A stretch of 64,000 nt of DNA from Dyadobacter jiangsuensis (GCF_003014695.1 NZ_PYAS01000017.1:124001-188000), one strand, 5' to 3'. Shown: positions 24,914 through 34,590, numbered from the stretch's first letter. Translations and numbers: made by a program. The notes: generated from the sequence alone by a model not told the origin.

Positions 24914-24957
24914 GTCAGGTGTTGTCAGGAATAGTCAGATATTGTCATTGATAGTCA
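24914..24957 (+). repeat. Phased GTCA repeat, left arm
   Basis: GTCA occurs at 24914, 24924, 24934, 24944 and 24954, an exact 10-base period, just upstream of the glucarate dehydratase start (leftward gene). A 50-base unique spacer separates it from the oppositely oriented right arm at 25012. The two arms share the near-identical 15-mer GTCAGGTGTTGTCAG when the right arm is reverse-complemented, so a long imperfect hairpin is possible. Confidence 0.85.
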
Positions 24958-25011
24958 TAAATCGCCAGAGGTATGTTTTTAAATCTAGTATCTAAGTAAT
25001 CAAAATCCATC

Positions 25012-25148
25012 TGACAACACTTGACTACACATGACCTTTTCTGACAACACTTGACTACACATGACCATTCCTGACAACACTTGACTATACATGACCATTT
25101 CTGACAACACCTGACTATTCTTGACCACACGTGGCAATACATGACCAT
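25012..25148 (-). repeat. Phased GTCA repeat, right arm (TGAC on + strand)
   Basis: TGAC begins at 25012 and every 10 bases to 25142 (14 positions; position 25132 reads TGGC). A 30-base super-repeat of three different decamers is repeated about 4.6 times with few changes. The array starts right at the stop codon of the mannonate dehydratase-like gene (25149), so it is transcribed as GTCA repeats in its 3' region. The short ORF that crosses it on the - strand merely translates the repeat. Confidence 0.92.
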
Positions 25149-26267
25149 TTACGCCCCTGCCTCGTCCGCTGCGGCTTGTATAAGTCCTTTGATATACCCA
25201 TAACTAAATGCAAACGCCTCATTGGTAGAACCGGGTGCTTCGTGGTGCGGAACGTGGTCGGGCATAACCATACCGTCGAAACCGACGTCGCGCAGTGCCC
25301 GCACGCATTGCAGGAAGTTCATATCGCCATTGTCGGGGTATACTTCCTGGAAATTGTTCCATCCGCCCTTGATGTTGCGCAAATGGATGTTGAAGATCTG
25401 CTTCCGGTCGCCTACCCACTTGATAATCGGCAAAATCTCGGTTTTCGGGTCTTTCAGGCCTTCGGCGATGGAACCTATGCAAAAGTTGAAACCATGCCAC
25501 GGGCTGTCGTACAGCTGGGCGAACCTTTTAATGCCTGCAAATACGTCCGGGCTGTTCCAGCGCGTAATGCCCCGGTAGCCCACGGGTGTCGGCGGGTCGG
25601 CGATGTGGTTGCCGAGCTTCACCTTGTATTCTTTCGCAACAGGCAGGCAGCGGTCGAGCAGATAGGTAATGCGCTCGAACATCATATCGATATTGACGTC
25701 GCCGGCAATCGTTTTCGGGTGATTTTGTTTCAATGCTTCTTCGTAATTCCAGGTGCTGTAAGTTGCATTACCACGTTTGGGGTCGGTCGTTCTGCCGGTC
25801 CGCAGCACGGGAAGAATGGTAGTATTGTAATTCAAAAGCGGCACGCCGGTTTTGCCGGCGACCATGATCATTTGCTGCAACTGCTCGATCTCCCGGTCGC
25901 GCTGGGGACTTTTTCCCAGCATGACGTTCGGGAAAATCGCCTTATCGATCCCCGACGAGGCCAGCGGCCAGTGGTAAGCATCCAGGCTGATGCCGTACTT
26001 CTCACAAGCCTCCCGCTTGCGCATGGAGTCGTCGAGGTCCCAGCCTTTGCCTTCGATGATTTTGGGGGCACCGCCATCGATATTGTAAACGCCGTGGCGT
26101 GCCTTAAATTCAAGATTTTCCACCGTCGTTCCGCCCGATTGGCAGCCTACTTTCATCAATACCTTTTTTGGTTCGGCCTTTACGGCTGCCTGAACTTCGT
26201 TCTCGCCCAATACCGCGGCTCCTACCGAGCCGGTGGCGAGCACCTTCACAAACTGATGTCTTTTCAT
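25149..26267 (-). CDS. Mannonate dehydratase (UxuA)-like protein
   Basis: A 372-residue TIM-barrel protein resembling mannonate dehydratase, which converts D-mannonate to 2-keto-3-deoxygluconate. LLNYNTTILPVLRTGR, KLGNHIADPPTP, FNIHLRNIKGG and DNGDMNFLQC correspond to the Asn-, His- and Asp-containing metal and substrate motifs of UxuA. Unlike classical UxuA it begins with a signal-like hydrophobic sequence (FVKVLATGSVGAAVLG), implying export or divergence. It lies 36 bases after the tartronate semialdehyde reductase gene in the sugar-acid operon, so a uronate or aldonate substrate is likely. Confidence 0.78.
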   Translation of the reverse strand: MKRHQFVKVLATGSVGAAVLGENEVQAAVKAEPKKVLMKVGCQSGGTTVENLEFKARHGVYNIDGGAPKIIEGKGWDLDDSMRKREACEKYGISLDAYHWPLASSGIDKAIFPNVMLGKSPQRDREIEQLQQMIMVAGKTGVPLLNYNTTILPVLRTGRTTDPKRGNATYSTWNYEEALKQNHPKTIAGDVNIDMMFERITYLLDRCLPVAKEYKVKLGNHIADPPTPVGYRGITRWNSPDVFAGIKRFAQLYDSPWHGFNFCIGSIAEGLKDPKTEILPIIKWVGDRKQIFNIHLRNIKGGWNNFQEVYPDNGDMNFLQCVRALRDVGFDGMVMPDHVPHHEAPGSTNEAFAFSYGYIKGLIQAAADEAGA

Positions 26268-26303
26268 GATCTGATTCGGTTAAGGTGTAGTGATCAAAAC
26301 CTG

Positions 26304-27158
26304 TTAGTCTTTCAATGCAAGAAACAATGCGCTATGGTCGAGCTCACCGTTGCCTTGCTGCATGGCGGCTTGCATTTGCCTGGCCACGGTTTCGGTACCT
26401 GGCAGCGTGAGATGTAGCTCGCCGCCGGTTTTGAGCGCAATACCGATGTCTTTTTGGTGTAGTTTGATTTTAAAACCAGGCTTGAAGTTCCCGTCGATGA
26501 TCCGCTGACCGTGCAGGTCGAGAATACGGCTTTGCGCAAAACCTCCGAGGAGTACTTCCCGCATTTTACTGAGGTCCACACCTGCCTTTTGGGCCAATGT
26601 AAATGCCTCCGCCACGGCCTGGATCGTCTGGCCCACGATCATCTGGTTGCAAGCCTTGGTCGTCTGCCCGGCACCCGGCTCGCCGATGTGCACGATATTT
26701 TTGCCCATCGCCTGGAACACCGGCAACGCCCGCGCAAATGCAGCCGCATTACCGCCGACCATGATGGACAACGTGGCACCTTCCGCACCCACCTGCCCGC
26801 CGGAAACCGGTGCGTCCAGGGCCTCCACGCCCCTTTCCTGCATGGTTTCGAAGAGTTTCTGGGCAACCAGCGGCGCAATGGTGGACATATCAATAAACAG
26901 ACTACCCGACCGGATACCCGCCAGGACGCCGCCATTCACTACTTCTTCCACCTGCGGCGAATCGGGCAGCATGGTGATGATAATGTCACTTCCGGCGGCC
27001 AGTGACGCCGCGTCAGGCCATATTTCCGCGCCTGCGTCCTGCAATGCGCCCGATGCCTGACTGCCCGCGAGTACGCCCACGGGGAAGCCTGCCTTCAAGA
27101 GATTGAGCGCCATGGGTTTGCCCATAATACCCAGCCCTATAACCCCGATTTTCTCCAT
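26304..27158 (-). CDS. garR: 2-hydroxy-3-oxopropionate (tartronate semialdehyde) reductase
   Basis: Cytoplasmic beta-hydroxyacid dehydrogenase of 284 residues, likely reducing tartronate semialdehyde to D-glycerate with NAD(P)H. The N-terminal Rossmann motif is GVIGLGIMGKPMALNLLKAG. The substrate motif DAPVSGGQVGAEGATLSIM and the catalytic Lys in TTKACNQMIVG are intact. Length fits GarR/GlxR. It lies between the GntP permease and mannonate dehydratase-like genes and complements the aldolase and glucarate dehydratase of the same operon, which supports the specific assignment over other 3-hydroxyacid dehydrogenases. Confidence 0.87.
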   Translation of the reverse strand: MEKIGVIGLGIMGKPMALNLLKAGFPVGVLAGSQASGALQDAGAEIWPDAASLAAGSDIIITMLPDSPQVEEVVNGGVLAGIRSGSLFIDMSTIAPLVAQKLFETMQERGVEALDAPVSGGQVGAEGATLSIMVGGNAAAFARALPVFQAMGKNIVHIGEPGAGQTTKACNQMIVGQTIQAVAEAFTLAQKAGVDLSKMREVLLGGFAQSRILDLHGQRIIDGNFKPGFKIKLHQKDIGIALKTGGELHLTLPGTETVARQMQAAMQQGNGELDHSALFLALKD

Positions 27159-27189
27159 TTTTTATATTAACTAGCTGTTTTTGAAACAA

Positions 27190-28656
27190 TTAAACCAAAG
27201 GAAATAGATGCGCCGCGATCATCAGCACCACCAGCCCCACGCAACCCATCACTACGAGCATCGGTGAAAAAGTTTTCAGCGCTTCGCGTTCAGTGAGGTT
27301 ACTGATCTTGACGATGATCCAGAAACCGGCGTCGTTCATCCACGGCACCAGCTTTGAGCCGCAACCGATGGCCAGACCGAGATATAATGGGTGGTATTCC
27401 AAATGGGCGCTGGTAGCCATGCCCGACAGAATACCGGAAGCTGTAATGAGCGCCACCGTAGCCGATCCCTGCGCCGTGCGCACGACCGCGCTGATGACAA
27501 ATGCGAGCGGAATGAGGGTCATCTGGTAATCAGCCGTTAGAGCGGCAATGCGCGAGCTGATGCCGGTTTGCTGCAAAATCCCGCCAAATGCGCCGCCCGA
27601 CGCGGTAATGAGGATAATGCCTCCCCCGCTCATCAGCGCAGCCTGTACAAACGCCGAAATACCTTCCTTACTGCCCTTTTTCCGCACAGCCAGTAATATC
27701 AGGGCAATTAACCCGCCGCCTACCAACGCGATGTTCTTATCGCCGATCAGTGCTACAAAATCCACGAGGAAATGCGCTAATGACGATTCCGGCACAAATG
27801 CACCCGATTTGATCACAGATTTCAGGATGTTATCCAGACAAATGAATACCAGCGGAAAGGTGACCGGCAACAGCGAAAACCACAGCGGAGGCAACTCTTT
27901 ATCATCTTTCTCGGCCAGCGAACGGATATCAGCCAGCCGTGCATCGAGTGAATCGCGGAGCTCTACCGGCCATTTGGCATTGGCCCATTTCGCGAAAAGG
28001 AAACCCGCGGTAATCGTCACCAGCCCCAGTAGCGTCCCACCGGCCATCATCATGCCGATCGGGATGTTCATTTCACCAATCAGGAACAGTGGCCCAGGAG
28101 CCGGTGGAACGAACGAATTGGCCATGGCCGCCCCACCGGTAATGGCCAGTACCAGCAACAGATAGTTCTTGCCAATGCGCATGCTCACGGCCTTGGCGAG
28201 CGGGATCATCAGGAAAATCACGATATCGAAAAACACGGGCACACCCAGGAAAAAGCTGCTCACCAGGAATGCGAACGGCGCATTGTTGACACCCGTCACG
28301 GCCAGCATGGAGCGTACAATTCGTTCCGCCGCCCCGCTTTCTAGCATCGCTTTGCCGATAATAGCCGCCATGGCGATCAGGATACCGATTTTCCCGCACG
28401 TACTACCGAATTCCGTGGCAATGCGCTCACCTATGCTCTTCTTAGCCAGCGCCGCCGCGGCTTCCGGCGAGGACCCTTTGGCAATCGCAAATGCCTCGAC
28501 CGACGCTGCGGGCGTCAGCAGCGCCACCGTAAATGCAGCCAAAATCAGCGCCAGAAACGGATGCAGTTGCAAGAAGATAATGCCCCCTACCACGATGATC
28601 ACGCCGATAAGCAGAATGAAAAGCGGGTCGCTGAATAACACAGTCATTAAAGTCAT
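27190..28656 (-). CDS. GntP-family sugar acid:H+ symporter
   Basis: Inner-membrane permease of the gluconate:H+ symporter family, 488 residues, about 12-14 membrane segments. Family features include PFLALILAAFTVALLTPA near the N-terminus, ATEFGSTCGKIGILIAMAAI, PPAPGPLFL, and near the C-terminus AQGSATVALITASGI and CGSKLVPWMNDAGFWI. It sits 12 bases after the aldolase gene and 31 before the reductase, so it likely imports the sugar acid (gluconate-, glucarate- or glycerate-like) delivered to the periplasm by the SusC/SusD pair of this operon. Confidence 0.92.
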   Translation of the reverse strand: MTLMTVLFSDPLFILLIGVIIVVGGIIFLQLHPFLALILAAFTVALLTPAASVEAFAIAKGSSPEAAAALAKKSIGERIATEFGSTCGKIGILIAMAAIIGKAMLESGAAERIVRSMLAVTGVNNAPFAFLVSSFFLGVPVFFDIVIFLMIPLAKAVSMRIGKNYLLLVLAITGGAAMANSFVPPAPGPLFLIGEMNIPIGMMMAGGTLLGLVTITAGFLFAKWANAKWPVELRDSLDARLADIRSLAEKDDKELPPLWFSLLPVTFPLVFICLDNILKSVIKSGAFVPESSLAHFLVDFVALIGDKNIALVGGGLIALILLAVRKKGSKEGISAFVQAALMSGGGIILITASGGAFGGILQQTGISSRIAALTADYQMTLIPLAFVISAVVRTAQGSATVALITASGILSGMATSAHLEYHPLYLGLAIGCGSKLVPWMNDAGFWIIVKISNLTEREALKTFSPMLVVMGCVGLVVLMIAAHLFPLV

Positions 28657-28668
28657 GAATGGTCAGGT

Positions 28669-29439
28669 TTAGGATGATGGACGGAGATCGTTCAGCTTTT
28701 TGGCCATCGTGCGGGCGCCTTCGGCTACAAAAGTGGCATCGGAGCCGCAGGCGATAAACCGGATGCCCAGCTCATGGTAAGCCGTATACTCACTGGTATT
28801 AAAAAACAGGATACCTACGGCCTTCCCCGCTTTTCGCGCGGCTTCGCAGGTTTCGCGAACGGCCTCCCGGAACATCGGATGATCGAACTGCCCGAAAATG
28901 CCGAGCTCCATCGAAAGGTCGGCCGGACCGATAAACAGCACATCCACGCCGTCCGTATTCGCCACTGCATCGAGGTGGTTGAGCACCTCCACGGTTTCGA
29001 TCTGCGCGATGCCCAGGATATTTTCCCGGCTGTTGTCGTAATATTCCTGAAAATGCAGCCCGAAACCGGTCGCACGTACCATTTTGGCTACACCCCGACC
29101 TCCAAATGGCGGGTAATGCAGGCCTTGCACGAGCTTTTGCGCCCCTTCCGGGTTGAGGATCTTGGGGCACATTACCCCCTCGGCACCCATGTCGAGCACG
29201 CGGTGAATGCGCTGACTCTCCGAACTCTCCACGCGTACGATCGCGGCAGTGGGTGTATGTTCGAGCGCCTGCAACTGGTAGAGCACGTCCTTTTCAGAAC
29301 CCGCCCCGTGTTCCAGGTCTATCAATACCCAGTCGAAACCAGCCAGGCCGACGATCTCAGCGGTAAGGGAGCTGCCGGTATTGAGCCAGCAACCGTGCAG
29401 GGTTTCCCCGTTTCGCAGTCTTTTTTTCAGGTTTTTCAT
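28669..29439 (-). CDS. garL: HpcH/HpaI aldolase, likely 5-keto-4-deoxyglucarate aldolase
   Basis: Cytoplasmic class II aldolase of 256 residues, the length of enterobacterial GarL. DWVLIDLEHG holds the catalytic-type His, AIVRVESSE the substrate-binding Arg, and later IAQIETVE and LFIGPADLSMELG the metal ligands Glu and Asp. With glucarate dehydratase and tartronate semialdehyde reductase in the same operon, cleavage of 5-keto-4-deoxyglucarate to pyruvate and tartronate semialdehyde is the natural inference. Other HpcH/HpaI substrates (2-keto-3-deoxy acids) cannot be excluded from sequence. Confidence 0.83.
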   Translation of the reverse strand: MKNLKKRLRNGETLHGCWLNTGSSLTAEIVGLAGFDWVLIDLEHGAGSEKDVLYQLQALEHTPTAAIVRVESSESQRIHRVLDMGAEGVMCPKILNPEGAQKLVQGLHYPPFGGRGVAKMVRATGFGLHFQEYYDNSRENILGIAQIETVEVLNHLDAVANTDGVDVLFIGPADLSMELGIFGQFDHPMFREAVRETCEAARKAGKAVGILFFNTSEYTAYHELGIRFIACGSDATFVAEGARTMAKKLNDLRPSS

Positions 29440-29461
29440 TCAAAAATCGGTTGATACAAAG

Positions 29462-30988
29462 CTATTTCTTGTCCCACCACACCCGCGTATCGAGCAGATC
29501 GGGACCTTGCACGGCGATCGCTTTCTGGACGTTGTCGTGATTCACATTCAGTTCGGCGTCGGTGTAAGTGAGCCGGCGGATAAAGGGTTCCGTTTTGAGG
29601 TCGCTGCCCGGGTATGGATTGGGTTTTAAAACCGGGAAACCACTGCGGCGGAAGTTCGCAAATGCCTCGGGACCGATCAGGAACGATGCCACCCAGTATT
29701 GTGTATTGATCTCTTCCAGCTCCTTGCCCGTATGCAACGGGTGGGCGCTCACGTAGGTAGCAATGGCGGCATCGGCTATGGCCGTGCTGGTTCCGTACAT
29801 CGCAAATTGCTGCATATGGGCCTTAATGCCCTCGGCATATAATGCTGCGGCATCGCCGGTCGTCCATTTGCGCACCACCGCTTCGGCAAGGAGAAATTGC
29901 GTTTGCGCATAGGTAACAAGGAAACTCGGCGCCGCTAACCCGGCCATCCGCGTCCGGTCGAGCTGGCTGTAATCCCATAAGCTCGCCAGTTTCTTGGCAG
30001 CCACGTCGGCGCTGATGGTGGTATTGTCGTAGCCTTGCGGCATGCCTATCTGCACCGCCACCGACCGGTTAGCCTTCGCTTCCACCTGATCCGCACCACT
30101 TTGCGCGCCTACGTAGCGCACCGCGATCGACGCCAGCCGCGGATCGTTATTGGTCGATAAATAAGTAACAAACTCATCATCCAGGTAATAGAATGCCGAC
30201 TGACCGCCATTCAGCGAGCTTCCCACCGGGTTGGTAAAACTGGCCGTGTGCCTGATCACCGCATTATCCTGGTTGGACTGCATTAATCCTCCCGCCACCG
30301 CTTTCGCCACATATTCCGCAGCCTTGGTCGGATTGATTTTCGAGAGCCGCATGGCTGCGCGCAGCAACAACGAGTTGCCCAGTTTCTTCCATTTCAAAAC
30401 ATCCCCACCATAAAGTACATCGCTCGAAACAGCGGTTTTGGAAGCGTCCAGTGCATTTGAAGCTGCATCCAGCTCGGCGAGGATATCGTTGTAAATCGCC
30501 TCCTGGTTGTCGTACGCGGGCGTGGTATTGCCTGTCAGGAAGCCTGAGCCTGCTTCTGCATAAGGAATATTGCCGTAGGTGTCGCTCAGCACCATAAATG
30601 CGTACGCTTTCCAGATCCGCGCCATATTGTAAAGGTTCGTTCGGCTAGCGTCGTCCTTCGTTTTCGCTACCACATCGGCCAGTTCTTTGATAATGGTCCG
30701 GTAGTAGGTATTCCAGTTGCCCGACGTCACGCCCCGGTTATCCTGGTTGAAATTCGCCGCCGAGCCCTGCCCGCTGAACGGGGTGATCATCTGCTTGACG
30801 ATCGTCGTTTCGTAACTCAGGTTGCCATACACCGGCGCACTGTTCACAATAGTGGTATTGAGCTGATAGGCAGGATTTACGGCCGTAAGGGCAATGGGAT
30901 TGATATTCATTTTATCAAAACCGTTGTCGCAGGCCTGCATGGCCATGATGCCAATGCTGCTGATTAATATTTGTAGGGCCTTTTTCAT
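29462..30988 (-). CDS. SusD/RagB-like outer-membrane lipoprotein
   Basis: Surface glycan- or ligand-binding lipoprotein of the SusD-like_2 type, 508 residues from the ATG at 30988 (the frame opens two codons earlier at a TTG). The signal ends in the lipobox-like MAMQAC. The helical TPR-like repeats typical of SusD are visible (MARIWKAYAFMVLSDTYGNI, WKKLGNSLLLRAAMRLS). It lies 10 bases after the partner SusC. Together they form a TonB-driven importer whose cargo, judged by the downstream genes, is a sugar acid or an oligomer containing one. Confidence 0.9.
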   Translation of the reverse strand: MKKALQILISSIGIMAMQACDNGFDKMNINPIALTAVNPAYQLNTTIVNSAPVYGNLSYETTIVKQMITPFSGQGSAANFNQDNRGVTSGNWNTYYRTIIKELADVVAKTKDDASRTNLYNMARIWKAYAFMVLSDTYGNIPYAEAGSGFLTGNTTPAYDNQEAIYNDILAELDAASNALDASKTAVSSDVLYGGDVLKWKKLGNSLLLRAAMRLSKINPTKAAEYVAKAVAGGLMQSNQDNAVIRHTASFTNPVGSSLNGGQSAFYYLDDEFVTYLSTNNDPRLASIAVRYVGAQSGADQVEAKANRSVAVQIGMPQGYDNTTISADVAAKKLASLWDYSQLDRTRMAGLAAPSFLVTYAQTQFLLAEAVVRKWTTGDAAALYAEGIKAHMQQFAMYGTSTAIADAAIATYVSAHPLHTGKELEEINTQYWVASFLIGPEAFANFRRSGFPVLKPNPYPGSDLKTEPFIRRLTYTDAELNVNHDNVQKAIAVQGPDLLDTRVWWDKK

Positions 30989-30998
30989 ATGCAATGGC

Positions 30999-33900
30999 TT
31001 AGAATTTCAGGTTGAGGTTGAAACCCGTGCTGCGGGTAATGGGCAAACCAGTCGCTTCCAGGCCGATGAGGTTATCGGACGGGAAACCGAACTGGTCGGG
31101 ATGGATGGTCGGTACCCATTTTTTGAGGACCGCCACATTGTTAGAGACAATGCTCAGCCGCGCACCTTTGATAAAAGGGATATTTTTAGGCAAAAACCGC
31201 CCGAAATCGTACCCAAACGTAATTTGCCGGAGTTGCCACAAACCTGCATTGTATACAAACTGCTCAGCGATATTCTGCGAACGGACCGTCTCATAATAAG
31301 CCTGCACGACCGATTTCGTTTGATTGACTTCTCCATTCGGATTGACGCCGTCGCCGATAATGAAGCCCTCGGCACGTCCCGGCAGGGTTTCTTTGAGCAA
31401 TCCATGCCGCCACGCATTGTGATTGGTACCCGAAATCATCTTATGCCCCAGTTTGAAATCGACCAGCACAGAGGCAGAGAAGTTTTTGTAATTAAAGCTG
31501 TTGGTAATACCTCCTACCCATTTCGGCAATGCGCTGCCGAATGCGATTTGCGTCGGTGTGCGCAAGGGCCGGCCGTTTCCGGCGTCAAAAACCTGCCTGC
31601 CCTGGTCGTCGCGGAGATAACCGAAACCGTAAAGCTGGCCCATCGGCTTGCCCACCACCTGCCGTAGTTCGCCGGTAAAGTCTCCCGTACCGACGGTGAT
31701 CATCGCATCACTCACATTGCTGCCGAGGTCAAGCGTTTTCGTCACATTGTAAGCCGCATTGAAATTGAGATTCCAGGTGAAGTTTTTGGTCTGGTACGGC
31801 GTCAAATTCACCATCATTTCCAGTCCGCGGTTACGCCCTTTGCCTACATTAATCAACTGTGTGAGGTAACCGGAGGCATCCGACGTCTGCGCTTGGAGAA
31901 TCTGATCGGACGAGAGTTTGTCGTAGTAGGTAAAATCAAGCCCCAGCCTGTTTTCGAATAATTTCAACTCCAAACCCACTTCCTTTTCAGAAACCCGCAT
32001 TGGCCGTAGGTTCGCATTGGGTACCGTGGAGCCATTGATCGTCGCCAGCGGCTGGCCTGCGCCGTTGGGGTTCGGGAATTGTTGCGGATTAATGTTGTAA
32101 AACAAGTTGTTGGCATACGGCTGAACGTCCGTGTCGCTACCCACTTCTGCATAAGCCACACGTGCCTTCCCAAACGAAATCCAGGAAGGCAGCGAAGCCG
32201 TAAATGCCTGCGAGAACACAAAACTGGCTGTTACCGAAGGATATACAATGCTTCTATTGGCTGGCGAAAGCGTTGAAAACCAGTCGTTGCGAATGGTACC
32301 ATTCAGAAAAAGGAAGTCGTTGTAGGAGATTTCGGCGGCGCCGTAAAGCGAATTCACCTGCCTTTTGGAAAATTCATAAATGGCATCGCGCTGGCGCCCA
32401 TTGCCGATCGTGTACAAATCGCGTACGTAAAAATCCTGCACAAACACGTTATGACGGCTCAGCTTCCGCTGCATTTGGTTGCCACCTGCATTGATATTCA
32501 AGCCAATGCGGCCGAATGTTTTGTTCGCCGAGATCAGAAAGTCGGTATTCAGTTCGCGGACGGAGCGGGTATCCTGCACATATTGCCCATTTACGAAACC
32601 CTGGGGAGCAGCCGCCTGCCGCTGACTGCCGGTGGGCAGGTTATAGTCCTGCTCGCGGGAATAGTAGTCCTGCCCCACCCGCACTTGCGCGTACAGCCAG
32701 TCGGTGAAACTGTACCGCACCGAAAGGTTACCGAAAACGCGGTCCTTTTCGACGTTCTCAAACCGTTTCAATGCGAAATAAGGGTTGGTCCGGTTGGTAA
32801 AACGCGACCATACATATTCATTGCCGTTCGCATCCGTCGCATACTTTTCGAGCAAATCGAGCGGCATCGAGTTGGCCATATTGTAGAGTACCACCGGACT
32901 GTAATCCTGTTCCGCAATATTCGGCGGGTTTTTACGATCCTCGTTGGAATAGTTGATATTACCCGATACAGTCAGCTTTTTGGCCATGGTTTGCGTAAAA
33001 CCGAGATTGACAGTTTTGCGATGATAACCCGAGCCCGGCAGGATCGTCTTGTTGTCCAGGTTCGAAAGCGACAAGCTGAAACCGCCGAACTCGCCACCCG
33101 ACGACACAGTGATGGTGTTGGTAAATGTGCTGCCTTTGCGGTAATAGTCGGTGATCTGATGCCGCTGAGGCACATACGGCACTTCCACGCCGTCGAAAAG
33201 GATCTGGGTCATGCCCGGTTCGAACTTCTCGCCGAAGCTCCATTGGCCGGAGGTCGGATTGGGCGTGGTAGGCCGCTTGCCATTCTCGCCCTGGCCGTAT
33301 TCGTACTGATAGTCGGTGTAGTCGAGCGGTGTTTCGGTGGTGAAATTGGAGTTGAATTCAATGCCGATACCTATGCCCGCCCCGCGTGTTTTGGTCGTGA
33401 TCATAATCACGCCGTCCTTGGCACGCGAGCCGTACAATGCCGACGCGGCGGCGCCTTTCAATACGGTCATGGACTCGATATTATCGGGATTAATGCTGCT
33501 CAAACCGTCGCCGCTATCGGAAGTCCGGTTAGAGCCCTTATCGGCCGCGTCGCCGCGGGCACCGAAGTTGCTGTTATCGATCGGCACGCCATTGACCACA
33601 ATCAGCGGCGAATTGTTTCCGCCAAACGACGACTGTCCCCGAATGCGGATTTTGCTCGTGCCGGCCGGCCCCGAGCCGAGTGAGGTAATATTCACACCCG
33701 CCATTTTCCCTTGCAATGCATTCATGAAATTAGCCGTGCGGTTCACGGTCATTTCCTCGGTCGGCACGCTGGCAGTGGCATACCCAAGGCTTTTGGCCGC
33801 CTTTTTAATGCCCAATGCCGTTACTACCACCTCTTCCAATGCCTTGCTTTCAGGCACGAGCGAAACCACGAGACTGGTTTGGTTTCCCAAAATCACTTCC

Positions 33901-34496
33901 TTGGATTGGTACCCCACAAAACTGAACAATAATGCCCCGTCGCCATCCTGTATGTCTATCTGAAACGCCCCCTCGGCATTGGTGGTAGTACCTCGTTGGG
34001 TTCCCTTCACAATGATATTCACGCCCGGCAACGCAGCGCCCTTTTCATCGGTGACCTTCCCGGAAAGACTTTTTTTAGGTGAAAGTTGAAGCGAATTGCC
34101 CTCTGGAAGCACAAACCCATTATCAGCGCCCGGCAGCTCGCCGGATGAAAGAATGATCTTCCTCCCCGATAACTCATATTTGATTTTCAGCGGTTTCAAC
34201 AATTTAAAAAGCACCTCTTCCAAAGTCGTGTTGACCGCCTTGATCGTCACTTTCTTCGACGCTTCGAGGACATTGGAGCTGTACACAAACTGCACGTCCG
34301 TTTCCTTCTCGATGTGTGCCAGCACCCGTTTGATTTCACGGTTTTCCGCCTGGACCGTCAGACGCCGGTTCAGGTACTCCTGCGCAGTGCTCGTGTGCGC
34401 ATACGCTACGCCCGCGAGCAACGCCATGACCAAACTCTGTGTGATCGAAAACCTCATAAGTTTCAGCCAGAATTTTCTGGTAATGCGTTTTTTCAT
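30999..34496 (-). CDS. SusC/RagA TonB-dependent transporter with STN domain
   Basis: Outer-membrane TonB-dependent transporter, 1165 residues. Order: signal sequence (about 1-35), secretin/TonB N-terminal STN domain (about 40-115, RLTVQAENREIKRVLAHIE), a carboxypeptidase-like beta-sandwich (about 143-215, LSGKVTDEKGAALPGVNI), TonB-box region ALEEVVVTALG, plug with GVPIDNSNFG and MTVLKGAAASALYGSRA, and a C-terminal 22-strand barrel. The STN domain is the part that signals to a FecR anti-sigma factor, and sigma and FecR genes lie directly upstream. It is the first structural gene of the sugar-acid operon. Confidence 0.95.
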   Translation of the reverse strand: MKKRITRKFWLKLMRFSITQSLVMALLAGVAYAHTSTAQEYLNRRLTVQAENREIKRVLAHIEKETDVQFVYSSNVLEASKKVTIKAVNTTLEEVLFKLLKPLKIKYELSGRKIILSSGELPGADNGFVLPEGNSLQLSPKKSLSGKVTDEKGAALPGVNIIVKGTQRGTTTNAEGAFQIDIQDGDGALLFSFVGYQSKEVILGNQTSLVVSLVPESKALEEVVVTALGIKKAAKSLGYATASVPTEEMTVNRTANFMNALQGKMAGVNITSLGSGPAGTSKIRIRGQSSFGGNNSPLIVVNGVPIDNSNFGARGDAADKGSNRTSDSGDGLSSINPDNIESMTVLKGAAASALYGSRAKDGVIMITTKTRGAGIGIGIEFNSNFTTETPLDYTDYQYEYGQGENGKRPTTPNPTSGQWSFGEKFEPGMTQILFDGVEVPYVPQRHQITDYYRKGSTFTNTITVSSGGEFGGFSLSLSNLDNKTILPGSGYHRKTVNLGFTQTMAKKLTVSGNINYSNEDRKNPPNIAEQDYSPVVLYNMANSMPLDLLEKYATDANGNEYVWSRFTNRTNPYFALKRFENVEKDRVFGNLSVRYSFTDWLYAQVRVGQDYYSREQDYNLPTGSQRQAAAPQGFVNGQYVQDTRSVRELNTDFLISANKTFGRIGLNINAGGNQMQRKLSRHNVFVQDFYVRDLYTIGNGRQRDAIYEFSKRQVNSLYGAAEISYNDFLFLNGTIRNDWFSTLSPANRSIVYPSVTASFVFSQAFTASLPSWISFGKARVAYAEVGSDTDVQPYANNLFYNINPQQFPNPNGAGQPLATINGSTVPNANLRPMRVSEKEVGLELKLFENRLGLDFTYYDKLSSDQILQAQTSDASGYLTQLINVGKGRNRGLEMMVNLTPYQTKNFTWNLNFNAAYNVTKTLDLGSNVSDAMITVGTGDFTGELRQVVGKPMGQLYGFGYLRDDQGRQVFDAGNGRPLRTPTQIAFGSALPKWVGGITNSFNYKNFSASVLVDFKLGHKMISGTNHNAWRHGLLKETLPGRAEGFIIGDGVNPNGEVNQTKSVVQAYYETVRSQNIAEQFVYNAGLWQLRQITFGYDFGRFLPKNIPFIKGARLSIVSNNVAVLKKWVPTIHPDQFGFPSDNLIGLEATGLPITRSTGFNLNLKF

Positions 34497-34590
34497 ACTT
34501 TTGAACAGGGTTTAAAAGGTTCTTTTAACCGGGAACTTGCAGATACCGAGCGTGTAACTTTGGCGAGTGGCCGCTCGTGATCCGACCTTG

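Noticed and set aside
24945..25148. Cys/Trp-rich 67-residue ORF on the - strand
   Set aside because: It is only the translation of the 10-base-period repeat array; the 30-base super-repeat yields a decapeptide repeat with no gene-like features.
24914..25148. Possible CRISPR array
   Set aside because: The repeat unit is 10 bases with no spacers of CRISPR length, and no cas genes are nearby.
25131..26417. 428-residue + strand ORF
   Set aside because: It is antisense to the mannonate dehydratase-like gene, which has clear family motifs; the ORF is a by-product of GC-rich codon positions and reads through the repeat array.
28640..28665. Three GTCA motifs near the GntP start as a mini phased array
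   Set aside because: There are too few units, spacing is 9 then 10, and two of the three are partly fixed by coding sequence.
32451..33683. 410-residue + strand ORF
   Set aside because: It is the shadow of the SusC coding strand; the SusC frame has plug and barrel motifs throughout.
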